Positions 18,501 through 27,314 are shown, counted from the stretch's first letter. The stretch is DNA of 64,000 bases from Flavobacterium sp. LC2016-12 (GCF_015351595.1 NZ_JADKPT010000006.1:186001-250000), one strand, 5' to 3'. Notes: generated by a model from the sequence alone, not told the origin. Numbers and translations: made by a program.

Positions 18501-18917
18501 TTTTTCAGTCAAATCATTCCATACGTCAGTATAACGCATTACGGTTTTTTTACACGCTTCGTTATATTCTTCGATAGAAATTGTTTTGCCAATATCTTCT
18601 TTTGTAATTCCAAGTTCTTTCTCGGTACCTAATTCTACAGGCAATCCGTGAGTATCCCATCCAGCTTTTCTTTTTACCTGAAAACCTTTTTGAGTTTTAT
18701 ATCTGCAAAAAATATCTTTAATCGCACGCGCCATCACGTGGTGAATTCCCGGTAATCCGTTTGCTGAAGGCGGACCTTCAAAAAATACGTAAGGCTCTGC
18801 ACCTTCGCGAGTAGTTACACTCTTTTCAAATATATTTTCTTTCTTCCAAAAATCAAGAACTTCTGACGCTACTGTTGGTAAGTCAAGTCCTTTGTATTCA
18901 GTAAATTTTGTGCTCAT
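15516..18917 (-). CDS. ileS: Isoleucyl-tRNA synthetase, type 2, with GxHH signature
   Basis: A 1133-residue class I synthetase that charges tRNA-Ile and edits valine. Residues 48-60 read GPPSANGLPGIHH, the site of the HIGH signature; here it is GIHH, with the first and third positions exchanged. The editing domain holds AWTTTPWTLPSNTAL and GTGVVHTAPTFGADDA. DVWFDSGAMPYAQWHYP and DKNGQKMSKRLGNATDP (the KMSKS loop) follow, then the anticodon-binding domain and a long C-terminal extension. The length and the lack of a C-terminal zinc finger place it with the eukaryote-like IleRS2 group, which is known for low mupirocin sensitivity. The gene heads an operon with the DksA-like gene. Confidence 0.97.
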   Translation of the reverse strand: MSTKFTEYKGLDLPTVASEVLDFWKKENIFEKSVTTREGAEPYVFFEGPPSANGLPGIHHVMARAIKDIFCRYKTQKGFQVKRKAGWDTHGLPVELGTEKELGITKEDIGKTISIEEYNEACKKTVMRYTDVWNDLTEKMGYWVDMEDPYVTYKPKYMESVWWLLKQIYDKGLLYKGYTIQPYSPKAGTGLSSHEVNQPGAYRDVTDTTIVAQFKTLPETLPSFLQGFGDIHILAWTTTPWTLPSNTALTVGPKIDYVLVKTFNQYTFEPINVVLAKNLVGKQFGKGFFASEDDADFDKVKNGDKQLPYKILAEAKGADLVEIRYEQLLPYVLPYQNAENAFRVIAGDFVTTEDGTGVVHTAPTFGADDAKVAKEAKPEVPPMLVLDENGTAVPLVDLQGKFTSRLGDLAGKYVKNEYYDAGQAPERSVDVEIAIRLKEENKAFKVEKYVHSYPHSWRTDEPLLYYPLDSWFIKVTDVKDRMFDLNETINWKPKSTGEGRFGNWLKNANDWNLSRSRYWGIPLPIWRTEDKKEEVLIGSVEELYNAIEKSIEAGFQKENPFKGFEIGNMSETNYDLIDLHKNVVDQITLVSASGQPMKRESDLIDVWFDSGAMPYAQWHYPFENKDKIDENKDFPANFIAEGVDQTRGWFYTLHAIGTLVFDKVAYKNVVSNGLVLDKNGQKMSKRLGNATDPFETIAEYGPDATRWYMISNANPWDNLKFDIEGIAEVRRKFFGTLYNTYSFFSLYANIDGFKYAEAEIPLNERPEIDQWIISELHSLIKFVDECYEDYEPTKAARAISDFVQENLSNWYVRLCRRRFWKGEYAHDKIAAYQTLYTCLLTISKLSAPIAPFFMDKLYRDLTSSTGSEQYSSVHLAEFPKFVENFVNKTLESKMQKAQTISSLVLSLRKKEMIKVRQPLQKVMIPVLDENQRAEIEAISDLVKAEVNVKEIELLDDASGILVKQIKPNFKALGPRFGKDMGLISKEIQAFSADQINQLDKQGALDIVIAGKNVTLSLEDVEITSQDIEGWLVANSNGITVALDITITEELKNEGIARELVNRIQNIRKDSGFEVTDKIKVQIKRSGLLEEAILKNEDYIKSETLTDDLVFVDALENGTEIEFDDIKTVILISK

Positions 18918-19047
18918 TTTATCCTTTTCTTAAACGAGGTGCGAAAGTAAGGAATTTTGAGGAAAATAGATAAAAGATGACAGAAAAAAGAGTACTGAAA
19001 GGAAATTTCAGGTATATTCCGCAAAAAAAATTACTCTTTTTAAAGAT

Positions 19048-19761
19048 TTAAGAGAAAACCTCCTTTAAAACCTCCAAAGATTTAGGTTTTTTGAATCCAT
19101 CCAAATGAAAACTATAATAATCTATCAGAATTTTCAGCAGTATTTGTCTTTCGATCACATGAAAAACTTTTTGATCGTTATCAAATCTTAGATCAATTAG
19201 TTTTTTTAGAAGATTTGTTTCGTGTTCTGTTAAAGAATTTACTCCGCTAAAAAGCGTAAAAATACCTTCGATCATTTCAAAATAAGGCAAATCACTTTCA
19301 GAAGTATCCGGATAAAAACCAAGATATTTTGTTGCTTCCAAAAGCAAGATCAAATGAAAATTAGCTATTTCATCATGATGATCTAACCAGATCAATGCTG
19401 TTTCTAAAAACTCAAAAAGAGATTCGTTTTTCTCTTCTTCCTGAATGGAATAATGCAACATCTCTGAAAGAAACATTACAATTGTACTTTTCACCACATC
19501 AGTATGAATAGTCTGAAAAGGAACTGCCGTTTTAATTTCTTTAAAATTTTCTAAAGTTCCTTTATTTTTATGAACCGCTTCGATTTCCAAAATCGAAAAG
19601 GGCTGAAAATAAGCAATCTTCTGACTTGCTTTTCGACTCGAAAAAGCATCTCGCACAAAATAAGACTTCAGTCCATTTGAAAGCGTAAAACACTTTACAA
19701 TCAGACTTTTTTCCTGAAATTTTAAGGATGAGATTACTATTGCTTTTGTTTTGACTTGCAT
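19048..19761 (-). CDS. recO: DNA repair protein RecO
   Basis: A 237-residue protein. The N-terminal OB fold begins VKTKAIVISSLKFQEKSLIVKCFT and continues through YFQPFSILEIE. The helical C-terminal part includes FHLILLLEATKYLGFYPD, a block typical of RecO. It helps RecF/RecR replace SSB with RecA at gaps. It is near full length for the family (about 240). No zinc-finger cysteines of the CxxC type are seen; many Bacteroidota RecO lack them. It is the last gene of a minus-strand run that starts with porZ and includes an O-acetylation pair, separated by 84 bases. Confidence 0.93.
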   Translation of the reverse strand: MQVKTKAIVISSLKFQEKSLIVKCFTLSNGLKSYFVRDAFSSRKASQKIAYFQPFSILEIEAVHKNKGTLENFKEIKTAVPFQTIHTDVVKSTIVMFLSEMLHYSIQEEEKNESLFEFLETALIWLDHHDEIANFHLILLLEATKYLGFYPDTSESDLPYFEMIEGIFTLFSGVNSLTEHETNLLKKLIDLRFDNDQKVFHVIERQILLKILIDYYSFHLDGFKKPKSLEVLKEVFS

Positions 19762-19845
19762 TGATTTACATTCTAATTCTCCATAATAACGACTATACTG
19801 ATTGTAATTTGTTTAAAATCAAAAACTTATCAGATTTGTATTGGA

Positions 19846-20877
19846 TCAATTTATTGCTTTTTTTATTTCATCGACTATAATTTTAGAAGCAACTGGAGAC
19901 CAATGTGTATCATCATAAAAATAAATATCTTTTTTACTTTCTAATTGAGCAGATAAAATTTTCTTTGAATCTATATATACATAATCTTTTTTAAGAGTTC
20001 CTAAATGATTAAAAAACAATGGTCGTGGAAAATTGGTTTTATCAGCAATATAATCATAATAAAGATCATATTTATCTGGTGCTGGCAAAACAATAAGCTT
20101 TACTTTTTTATCTCTCAATTTATTTGACAAATCATTTAAAACATTATTTAAATTTTGAACTCCTACCAAATCATTATTTTCTTCCAGACAAGACAAATCT
20201 TTATAAACAAACAATAAATTATTCTCCTTAATACTAAATAAATCATTTCTGTTTAGAACCACATTGTAAACATATCTATTGGATAAGTAGTTTTGGCTAA
20301 AGTAATATCTGAGCATTGAAAAAGGAAATTGGATAGTTTTTTTTGAAAAAAAAGCATCTGCATCATTACCTTTAGGAAGTTTATGATTACGCACTAAATT
20401 ATCTAATTGAGAGGTCATCATTATTTTTGAAGAATCTATCTTTTTTGCGTTAGAGACAAAACTTCTCTCTACATTTTCTAATATAACATATTCAATATTT
20501 TCCTTTTCAAAAAAATCTCCATTTAACAATCCGTATAATGTTTGAATTTGATTTCCGGAAATAATTCTGTCCATGTGTAAAACATCATATTTTTCTGCAA
20601 GATAATTTTTATACCCATAATTACCCTGCTCAGAAAATGAATCTCCAATAGTTAGGATTTTTTCTGTTTTCTTTCTTCTTTCTGAAAATTTATTAAAATA
20701 AATTTTACGGTTAAACTCATCATGGAACACATTTCGGTATTCTTTGAAAACGTTTGGAAAACAACCTAAACGTATTAAATCTGGAGATTCAGAGTTGCTG
20801 TAAAATAGTGATGTAATCACGTAAAGAAATGCAAATGGAACCACAAATAAGGATGTTTTAAAAATAAATTTTTTCAT
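19846..20877 (-). CDS. SGNH/AlgJ-AlgX-like O-acetyltransferase partner
   Basis: A 343-residue protein anchored by one N-terminal membrane segment (about 5-25), with the rest periplasmic. It has the SGNH nucleophile block TIGDSFSEQG (Ser about 80) and the Asp-His pair in DDTHWSPVASK (about 322-325), as in AlgJ/AlgX and related acetyl-transfer proteins. Such proteins take acetyl groups delivered by an MBOAT membrane protein and place them on extracytoplasmic polysaccharides. The MBOAT gene ends just 3 bases upstream, so they are co-transcribed and probably act as a pair. The acceptor glycan is unknown; the porZ neighbour suggests an envelope lipopolysaccharide as one possibility. Confidence 0.85.
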   Translation of the reverse strand: MKKFIFKTSLFVVPFAFLYVITSLFYSNSESPDLIRLGCFPNVFKEYRNVFHDEFNRKIYFNKFSERRKKTEKILTIGDSFSEQGNYGYKNYLAEKYDVLHMDRIISGNQIQTLYGLLNGDFFEKENIEYVILENVERSFVSNAKKIDSSKIMMTSQLDNLVRNHKLPKGNDADAFFSKKTIQFPFSMLRYYFSQNYLSNRYVYNVVLNRNDLFSIKENNLLFVYKDLSCLEENNDLVGVQNLNNVLNDLSNKLRDKKVKLIVLPAPDKYDLYYDYIADKTNFPRPLFFNHLGTLKKDYVYIDSKKILSAQLESKKDIYFYDDTHWSPVASKIIVDEIKKAIN

Positions 20878-20880
20878 GAA

Positions 20881-22314
20881 TTAAAACTGAAAATAAATAA
20901 ATTGTTGTTTCTCACCACTAAATACAAAAATTGCAACTATTATAATATAATAAAATGCATATTTAAATGGCGACTTCCATTTTGATAATTTTGCTAAGGC
21001 AAATTCTTCTTCTCTTCCAAGCCATTCTATTAAAATAAATATTAGAATTAAAACAAATAAAATTTTCGGTATAATTACTGGTTTTGAAAATAATGAACCT
21101 GAAAATATTTCCGAAATATAACTTAATGCGTGTTCTATATTATTTGCTCTAAAAAATACCCACGCAAGAATAGTTAAACTAAATGTTAAAACGATTTGAA
21201 AAACTTCTTTAATAGTTGGCAAATATTTTCCTTGAGCTACTATATTTAGATTATTGCGATTTGTATTAAAAATAATGGACGGCATAATATACAAAGTATT
21301 TAAAAACCCCCAAACAATAAAAGTCCAATTGGCTCCATGCCAAAACCCGCTTACTAAGAAAATAATAAAAGTATTTCTAACTTTAATCCATATCCCTCCT
21401 TTACTTCCGCCTAACGGAATGTATAAGTAATCTCTAAACCAAGTAGAAAGAGAAATATGCCATCTTCTCCAGAACTCTGCAATATCTCTTGAAAAATAAG
21501 GAAAAGCAAAATTCTTAAGTAAGTCGATACCAAAAAGACGTGCAACTCCTATTGCGATATCTGAATAACCCGAAAAGTCTCCATAAATCTGGAACGAAAA
21601 AAACACTGCGCCTAACAGAAGTGTACTTCCTGAATATTCATCTGAATTATTAAAAATTGTATTAACATATTGTGCACACTGATCCGCAATTACAACTTTT
21701 TTAAATAATCCCCATAAAATCTGCCTTAATCCATCAACCGCTTTATCATAATCAAAACTCCTTTTTTTCTGAATTTGCGGTAAAAGATGAGTTGCTCGTT
21801 CTATAGGTCCTGCAACAAGCAAAGGAAAGAAACTCACAAATACAGAATAATCAACAATATTCTTTTCGGCTTTTATTCTGCCTTTATAAATATCAATTAA
21901 ATATGACAAACCATGAAAAGTGTAAAATGAAATCCCGATAGGTAAGATTACTTTTAGTGTCCAAGGATTTACATGCAAACCAAAATTAGAGATGGCATCT
22001 GCAAATGATTGAACAAAAAAGTTATAATATTTAAAAACACAAAGAAAACCGAGATTTACAGATATACTTAACCAAAACCAAATTTTTTTTACAGTTTGAT
22101 TTTTAGATTCTGACATCTTGATTCCTGTAAAATAATCTAATAGTGTAGAGAAAATTAATAAAAATAAAAATCTCCAATCCCAACAAGCATAAAAAAAATA
22201 ACTTGATATAAGCAATAAGATATTCTGAAGTTTTAATGATTTGTTTGTCGCAAACCAATAGAGAAAAAATACAATTGGCAGAAATATTGCAAAGTTTATG
22301 GAATTAAAGAGCAT
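20881..22314 (-). CDS. MBOAT family O-acyltransferase (AlgI/DltB-like)
   Basis: A 477-residue integral membrane protein with about ten or more hydrophobic segments. It has the AlgI-type core FPYFSRDIAEFWRRWHISLS, TWFRDYLYIPLGG and the catalytic His in SGFWHGANWTFIVWG. MBOAT proteins of this branch move acetyl groups across the inner membrane for transfer to sugars by a periplasmic SGNH partner, here the next gene. It lies 54 bases after porZ on the same strand; no terminator is visible between, so the pair may be expressed with porZ and recO. Confidence 0.93.
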   Translation of the reverse strand: MLFNSINFAIFLPIVFFLYWFATNKSLKLQNILLLISSYFFYACWDWRFLFLLIFSTLLDYFTGIKMSESKNQTVKKIWFWLSISVNLGFLCVFKYYNFFVQSFADAISNFGLHVNPWTLKVILPIGISFYTFHGLSYLIDIYKGRIKAEKNIVDYSVFVSFFPLLVAGPIERATHLLPQIQKKRSFDYDKAVDGLRQILWGLFKKVVIADQCAQYVNTIFNNSDEYSGSTLLLGAVFFSFQIYGDFSGYSDIAIGVARLFGIDLLKNFAFPYFSRDIAEFWRRWHISLSTWFRDYLYIPLGGSKGGIWIKVRNTFIIFLVSGFWHGANWTFIVWGFLNTLYIMPSIIFNTNRNNLNIVAQGKYLPTIKEVFQIVLTFSLTILAWVFFRANNIEHALSYISEIFSGSLFSKPVIIPKILFVLILIFILIEWLGREEEFALAKLSKWKSPFKYAFYYIIIVAIFVFSGEKQQFIYFQF

Positions 22315-22368
22315 TCTATTGGTTTAAAATTTTATGTTTGATTAATTGTTTTCTATATTTTTAAATCT

Positions 22369-24648
22369 TTAGCGAATTATCATCACCTTCTTAACCTTTG
22401 TTTCTCCTCCATCCTGAGCAGAAATAAAAATCATATAGACGCCAGAAGCAACCTTATATCTTCCAAAAGCCGTTGTGTCCCATTCTATTGTTCCTCCTTC
22501 TGAAGTAGTTTCATAAACCAAATTACCTTCAATATCTGTAATTTTAATATTTGCTTTATCAATTAACCCCGCCACTTTTACAGTTCCTGAATAGGTTGGA
22601 CGAACTGGATTTGGATACACATAGACATTGTTTAAATCTTCATTTGCACCAGTTGAAATTCCTTTGAAGGAAATCATCCCTTTATTTGTTGCTATAAAAA
22701 CTTCTCCCGTTGTGCTATTAATTTTAATATCGTTTATAACATTGCTTGGTAAAGGCGAATTATTAATTGTGAAATGATATTTTGTTTCCTGGCCATTTGC
22801 CGACACCATAAAAACACCTGAATCGGCAGTCCCTATCAATTTATTATTAGCTCCATCAACGGCGATCGAAGTAATGAATTGCTCATAAAGTAATTCCTGA
22901 GCTAAATTATCTTCCATTATAATAATCGGATTTGCTTTTAATTGACTATCATTCTGAAAACTGCTTATATTAGATAAAACACGCAATCCTTTTGTAGTTC
23001 CTATCCAAAGTTGATTTTTAGTATCAAGTGCAATTGATCTGACATCGGCAATTGGAAGATTTCCTGCATCAGCACCAAATGTCATTTTCTTGAATGTATT
23101 GGTTGTTTCATTAAAACCAACGACACCATCTCTATTCGTAGCGATCCATTTTACACTATTCCTATCAATTACAATGTTAGCATAACTTGACGCTTCTGCA
23201 TCATCAATAATTGAAGTCATCGAATAACTTCCCCATTGGCCATTGGTTCTCAAAACTTTCAATCCGTTTTTGATTCGGCTATTGGTTACCCACAGATTTC
23301 CTGTTTTATCAAAGGCGGTTCCATTTATTCGGACGTCGATATAATTTGGACCCTCGGTAGTAATGGATTCTAAACCACTATTTTTTTCGTCATATAAAAA
23401 ATTGGGAACATCATCTTCTATTTTTAATAATCCAGAGAAAAATGAACTCGCATAAACCTGCTTTTCATTTGTTGGATTTACAATAATTCTGGTCATAGAT
23501 TTGGCGTCATAAACTTCAGAATAAGGGATATTCAACCAACCGGAAGTATTGTATTTGCTTACACCATAACTATCTAAAGGATATGGATTATAAAAAGAAT
23601 CATAATCACCGTAAACCGTCCACAGCACATTTGGAGTTACATCTAATGAGAAAATGTTGTTTCGAGCAGGACCCGTTGGTGTGTTATTTTCAAAAGTACC
23701 ATTACTTAAAAGAGAAGACGAAAACAATCCTTTTTCTTTTGTTCCAATATAAATTATGTCACCAATAGCAGTCGCACACGTGAAGTTAAGCGTATTATCT
23801 AAAACCTCCGTGTTTGAAATCTGCTGATTTAAAATCATTTGATTGTTATAGACGTAAACTGTATTCGGAATCGTAATGTACAAATTATGATTCTTTGCCC
23901 GCATATCTACGGAAGGCTGTGGAAGTTGTACAAAGCCCACAAAAGTAGCTGAATTAAACCTATGAATATACCCAACAGTATTAATTGCAATAAGCTCAGT
24001 ATCTAAAGTTTCAACACTTGACCATTCGCCAGAATTTACAACTGACCATTGGCTAAAATCATTTAAATTCGGACTTGTACTATTTGCACGTCTAATACCA
24101 CTTGAAGTTGCAGCGTAGATAAATCCGTTAAAAAAAGCAGTTTGTTTTACACTGATTTCTGCACCATTATCACCAATAAAGTAGGTGTCGCCAAATTGTA
24201 AAGTGGTCAAATTAAACTGCACAATCCCGAAATCACAAGAAACATAAACCAATCCATTATACTCCATAAAATGATTTATTTTTTTAAGATTTGGAGCTAA
24301 TTGCTTATTTATAATATCAACTTTTTTAAGCATACTACCATCTGTTTCGTTGATTACGATCATTAAACCATTTTCATAGCCTACAATTGTTTTTTTGAAT
24401 GCTTCACTATAATATACAGCAGAAATGGTCTGACCAGAAAGTCCTTCAACAGTAGTTGTTATTTTTACCGTACTGGTAGCTGCATTTTTAGAAAACAAAG
24501 CATTCTCTGAAGCTGCGTAAACGGTTGTTGACGATTCTGAAACATCTTTTATCTCATTAAATGAAAAATAACCTTGCCACGACAAATTCTGAGCAAAACT
24601 AAATTGCATAAAAAGTAAAAACAAAATATAGAGAAACCTTTTCTTCAT
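22369..24648 (-). CDS. porZ: PorZ-like T9SS protein: beta-propellers with C-terminal sorting domain
   Basis: A 759-residue secreted protein. A signal peptide ends at SFAQ (about 19). Two-component-regulator-type propeller repeats fill about 25-660, including VYAASENALFSKN, GYENGLMIVI, VSCDFGIVQFNL, QLWIGTTKGLRVL and EVFIATNKGMISF. The C-terminus is a type A T9SS sorting domain (VYPNPVRPTYSGTVKVAG through VKKVMIIR). The N-terminal sequence and domain order match PorZ, the surface component of the T9SS attachment complex that in Porphyromonas binds A-LPS and hands it to the PorU sortase. The assignment rests on recognition of sequence and architecture; a generic propeller protein is the alternative. 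Confidence 0.78.
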   Translation of the reverse strand: MKKRFLYILFLLFMQFSFAQNLSWQGYFSFNEIKDVSESSTTVYAASENALFSKNAATSTVKITTTVEGLSGQTISAVYYSEAFKKTIVGYENGLMIVINETDGSMLKKVDIINKQLAPNLKKINHFMEYNGLVYVSCDFGIVQFNLTTLQFGDTYFIGDNGAEISVKQTAFFNGFIYAATSSGIRRANSTSPNLNDFSQWSVVNSGEWSSVETLDTELIAINTVGYIHRFNSATFVGFVQLPQPSVDMRAKNHNLYITIPNTVYVYNNQMILNQQISNTEVLDNTLNFTCATAIGDIIYIGTKEKGLFSSSLLSNGTFENNTPTGPARNNIFSLDVTPNVLWTVYGDYDSFYNPYPLDSYGVSKYNTSGWLNIPYSEVYDAKSMTRIIVNPTNEKQVYASSFFSGLLKIEDDVPNFLYDEKNSGLESITTEGPNYIDVRINGTAFDKTGNLWVTNSRIKNGLKVLRTNGQWGSYSMTSIIDDAEASSYANIVIDRNSVKWIATNRDGVVGFNETTNTFKKMTFGADAGNLPIADVRSIALDTKNQLWIGTTKGLRVLSNISSFQNDSQLKANPIIIMEDNLAQELLYEQFITSIAVDGANNKLIGTADSGVFMVSANGQETKYHFTINNSPLPSNVINDIKINSTTGEVFIATNKGMISFKGISTGANEDLNNVYVYPNPVRPTYSGTVKVAGLIDKANIKITDIEGNLVYETTSEGGTIEWDTTAFGRYKVASGVYMIFISAQDGGETKVKKVMIIR

Positions 24649-24718
24649 TATTTGATATATTCAGATAGACAAATATAATACAAACGAAAGTATTAGAATT
24701 TTGTTCTTTTATAAATAA

Positions 24719-24760
24719 AAAATGCCTTCGATTCGTCCTAAGACAAATGAAGGCATTTTT
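24719..24760 (-). terminator. Terminator of gdhA, possibly bidirectional
   Basis: AAAATGCCTTC and GAAGGCATTTT form an 11-bp outer stem with an imperfect inner part. T-rich sequence follows on both strands. It lies directly after the gdhA stop. Confidence 0.8.
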
Positions 24761-24775
24761 ATATTGTAATAAAAA

Positions 24776-26119
24776 TTATACTACACCTTGTGCAAGCATA
24801 GCATCGGCAACTTTAACAAATCCAGCAATGTTTGCTCCTTTTACATAGTTTACATAACCATCTTCACCAACACCGTATTTTTTACATTGGTTGTGAATTC
24901 CAACCATAATATCTTTTAATCTTAAATCAACTTCTTCACTTGTCCAGTTAAGACGAATTGAATTTTGTGTCATTTCAAGTCCAGATGCAGCAACACCACC
25001 AGCGTTAGCCGCTTTTCCTGGAGCAAATAATACTTTATTGTCTAAGAACAACTTAATTGCATCTAATGTTGACGGCATGTTTGCAGCTTCAGTAACACAC
25101 AAAACACCGTTGTCAATTAATTTTTGAGCATCTTCGCCGTTTAACTCATTTTGAGTAGCACATGGAATTGCAATATCAACTTTTACTTCCCACGGACTTT
25201 TTCCTTTATGGAAAACAGCATTTGGATATTTCTCCAAATATTTTTCTGCTCTATTATCACCACTTGCTCTCATTTCAAGCATATACTCAATTTTTTCTCC
25301 AGAGATTCCATCTTCATCATAAATGTATCCGTCAGGACCAGAAATAGTCAATACTTTTCCGCCTAATTCATTTATTTTTAGCGCCACTCCCCAAGCCACA
25401 TTCCCAAATCCGGAAATTGCAACTCTTTTACCTTTAATCTCATGTCCCATAGTACGCAACATTTGATCTGTAAAATAAACAACTCCGTATCCTGTAGCTT
25501 CAGGTCTTATTAATGATCCTCCGTAAGCAATTCCTTTACCGGTTAAAACACCTGTAAATTCATTTCTAATTCTCTTATATTGACCAAATAAATACCCAAT
25601 TTCTCTCGCTCCAACACCAATATCCCCGGCAGGTACATCTAAATCAGGGCCAATATGACGACATAATTCCGTCATGAAAGATTGACAAAAACGCATTACC
25701 TCAGCATCAGATTTTCCTTCGGGATCAAAATCAGAACCTCCTTTACCTCCACCCATTGGAAGTGTTGTCAAACTATTTTTGAAAACCTGCTCAAAAGCAA
25801 GGAATTTTAAAACTGATAGGTTAACAGAGTGATGAAATCTAATCCCTCCTTTATAAGGTCCGATTGCTGAATTCATTTGAATTCTAAAACCTCTGTTTAC
25901 AATTATTTCTCCTTTATCATCAACCCATGGAACTCTAAATATTATAGAGCGTTCTGGCTCAGCAATTCTCAGAAGTAAGTTTTTTCCATCGTATTTTTTA
26001 CGTTCTGCAATAAATGGAATTACCGTTTCTGCAAATTCTCTAACGGCTTGAAGAAACTCTGGCTCGTTCGGATTTTTAGACTCTACAAGAGCCATAAATT
26101 CATTTATTTTTTGTTCCAT
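24776..26119 (-). CDS. gdhA: NADP-type glutamate dehydrogenase
   Basis: A 447-residue hexameric-type GDH. It has GPYKGGIRFHHSVN (about 92), the catalytic lysine region LPMGGGKGGSDFDP (about 122), PAGDIGVGAREIGYLFGQYK and the nucleotide fold AISGFGNVAWGVA (about 238). It reversibly aminates 2-oxoglutarate to glutamate for ammonia assimilation. Length and sequence match the small NADP(H)-type class; exact cofactor choice cannot be confirmed here. It has a -7 box at 26209-26216, and a perfect 12-base palindrome (26186-26197) lies just downstream of that box, a good place for a repressor. A terminator follows the gene. Confidence 0.95.
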   Translation of the reverse strand: MEQKINEFMALVESKNPNEPEFLQAVREFAETVIPFIAERKKYDGKNLLLRIAEPERSIIFRVPWVDDKGEIIVNRGFRIQMNSAIGPYKGGIRFHHSVNLSVLKFLAFEQVFKNSLTTLPMGGGKGGSDFDPEGKSDAEVMRFCQSFMTELCRHIGPDLDVPAGDIGVGAREIGYLFGQYKRIRNEFTGVLTGKGIAYGGSLIRPEATGYGVVYFTDQMLRTMGHEIKGKRVAISGFGNVAWGVALKINELGGKVLTISGPDGYIYDEDGISGEKIEYMLEMRASGDNRAEKYLEKYPNAVFHKGKSPWEVKVDIAIPCATQNELNGEDAQKLIDNGVLCVTEAANMPSTLDAIKLFLDNKVLFAPGKAANAGGVAASGLEMTQNSIRLNWTSEEVDLRLKDIMVGIHNQCKKYGVGEDGYVNYVKGANIAGFVKVADAMLAQGVV

Positions 26120-26185
26120 TTTTAAATAAATTATTCAGATAAATTATTTTAATTTTCGCTCAATTAAATAAGAAAATACGTTTAA

Positions 26186-26197
26186 GAAAACGTTTTC
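26186..26197. promoter_or_regulatory. Palindromic candidate operator of gdhA
   Basis: GAAAACGTTTTC is a perfect 12-base palindrome, placed about 12 bases downstream of the gdhA -7 box. The AAAACGTTTTCGT word recurs upstream of pgi (55303-55315). The protein that would bind it is unknown. Confidence 0.4.
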
Positions 26198-26208
26198 GTT
26201 TCAACACA

Positions 26209-26216
26209 CAAAGATA
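26209..26216 (-). promoter_or_regulatory. -7 box for gdhA
   Basis: TATCTTTG on the minus strand, 90 bases before the gdhA ATG. No TTTG at the usual -33 distance. The rest of the 324-base gap 26120-26443 holds the palindrome just described and the promoter of the plus-strand gene, with nothing else seen. Confidence 0.55.
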
Positions 26217-26389
26217 TAACAAAATGCGAATCTAATGTGATTTTTTTTAGTTTGAGGCGTTGAATTGTGTAATTTTCAAACTTTACCAATAATAGCATTT
26301 TACACTACTAAATTTACATCAAAACAACCAACTTAAAGTTAACAAATTAAGTATTTTGCTACTTATTTTTTAATAGAACAATATTATAT

Positions 26390-26419
26390 TTTGAATCGTA
26401 CATGTTTTTTATATATTTG
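26390..26419 (+). promoter_or_regulatory. Promoter of the 26444 outer-membrane protein gene
   Basis: TTTG (26390-26393), an 18-base spacer and TATATTTG (26412-26419). The ATG lies 24 bases downstream. Close to the Bacteroidota consensus. Confidence 0.8.
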
Positions 26420-26443
26420 CCTTGATTTGAAAGCCCCAAAGAT

Positions 26444-27232
26444 ATGTTTAAACCTATAATACTCACATTATTCGCCTTCATCGGAATTTCAACTGTATCG
26501 AATGCGCAAAGTTTTGCACAAGAAGTAGGAATAATATTCGGACCCGTTACTCTTCAATCAGATTATGGTGAAAGGCATGACCTTGAAACCAATGTTGGAA
26601 ACAGAGGTATTGGTATTGGATTAGTTCACTTTATTAACTTCTCAGCAAATAATAATCATGAAACTTTTTTTTCAGAACATGTTAAGATCAGATCTGAGCT
26701 AACTTACACTAATACCAATCTTGAACATTTTGGTCGTTGGGTAGAAAAAACTCCTCCTACTATAGGAGTTTTACGATTGAGAGCTATGAATGGAAAATCT
26801 AACATATTGAGTCTTGGAGCACAAGGAGAATTTTCATTTATTAAAATACATGATTTCGAAAACAATGTTGGTAGTTTTAGTCCGTATGTAAGTTTAGGTT
26901 TTTTAGTAAGTTACTATACTACTAAAGTGAACTCAGAGCTTGGACCATTAGGAACTATTGAGACTACTCCTGTAAAATATTTAGTCCCATCTGATGGCCG
27001 TCAATATGGTTTTTCAAGTGAAAACGGTATTGTTTTATCAGCAACAGTGGGCTTAGGTGTACATTACAAACTAACAACAATGAGCGACTTAATGCTTGAA
27101 TGTCGTTTTCAGTCTTTTAGTTCTGACTGGGTTGACGGTTTAAATCCAAACAAAGACCTTTTTAAGGAAAACAAAGCAAACGACTGGCAGGTTTGGTTGA
27201 ATGTTGGTTACATTCATTACTTAGAATTTTAA
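26444..27232 (+). CDS. Secreted beta-barrel-like outer-membrane protein, unknown
   Basis: A 262-residue protein with a signal peptide cleaved near VSNAQ (about 22). The mature part is made of alternating hydrophobic/polar strands rich in Gly, Ser, Tyr and Phe, such as SPYVSLGFLVSYYTT and LSATVGLGVHYKLTT. It ends in VGYIHYLEF, with a terminal Phe as usual for outer-membrane barrels. I recognise no named family; it resembles the THC0290_0291/PorT-like type of small flavobacterial barrels only in general layout. It is a single-gene unit with its own promoter and a terminator at 27250-27296. Confidence 0.82.
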   Translation: MFKPIILTLFAFIGISTVSNAQSFAQEVGIIFGPVTLQSDYGERHDLETNVGNRGIGIGLVHFINFSANNNHETFFSEHVKIRSELTYTNTNLEHFGRWVEKTPPTIGVLRLRAMNGKSNILSLGAQGEFSFIKIHDFENNVGSFSPYVSLGFLVSYYTTKVNSELGPLGTIETTPVKYLVPSDGRQYGFSSENGIVLSATVGLGVHYKLTTMSDLMLECRFQSFSSDWVDGLNPNKDLFKENKANDWQVWLNVGYIHYLEF

Positions 27233-27249
27233 AGAAAACTCAAAATATA

Positions 27250-27296
27250 AAAATCCCAAATTCCAAAATGATTAATTGGAATTTGGGATTTTTTTT
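27250..27296 (+). terminator. Convergent terminator of AATCCCAAATTCC repeat type
   Basis: AAAATCCCAAATTCCAA and TTGGAATTTGGGATTTT pair over 17 bp around a short loop, followed by a T run. It serves the plus-strand gene and possibly the convergent trans-sulfuration gene. It resembles the hairpins at 14353 and 42182. Confidence 0.85.
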
Positions 27297-27314
27297 ATTT
27301 TAAAATTTAGCTTT

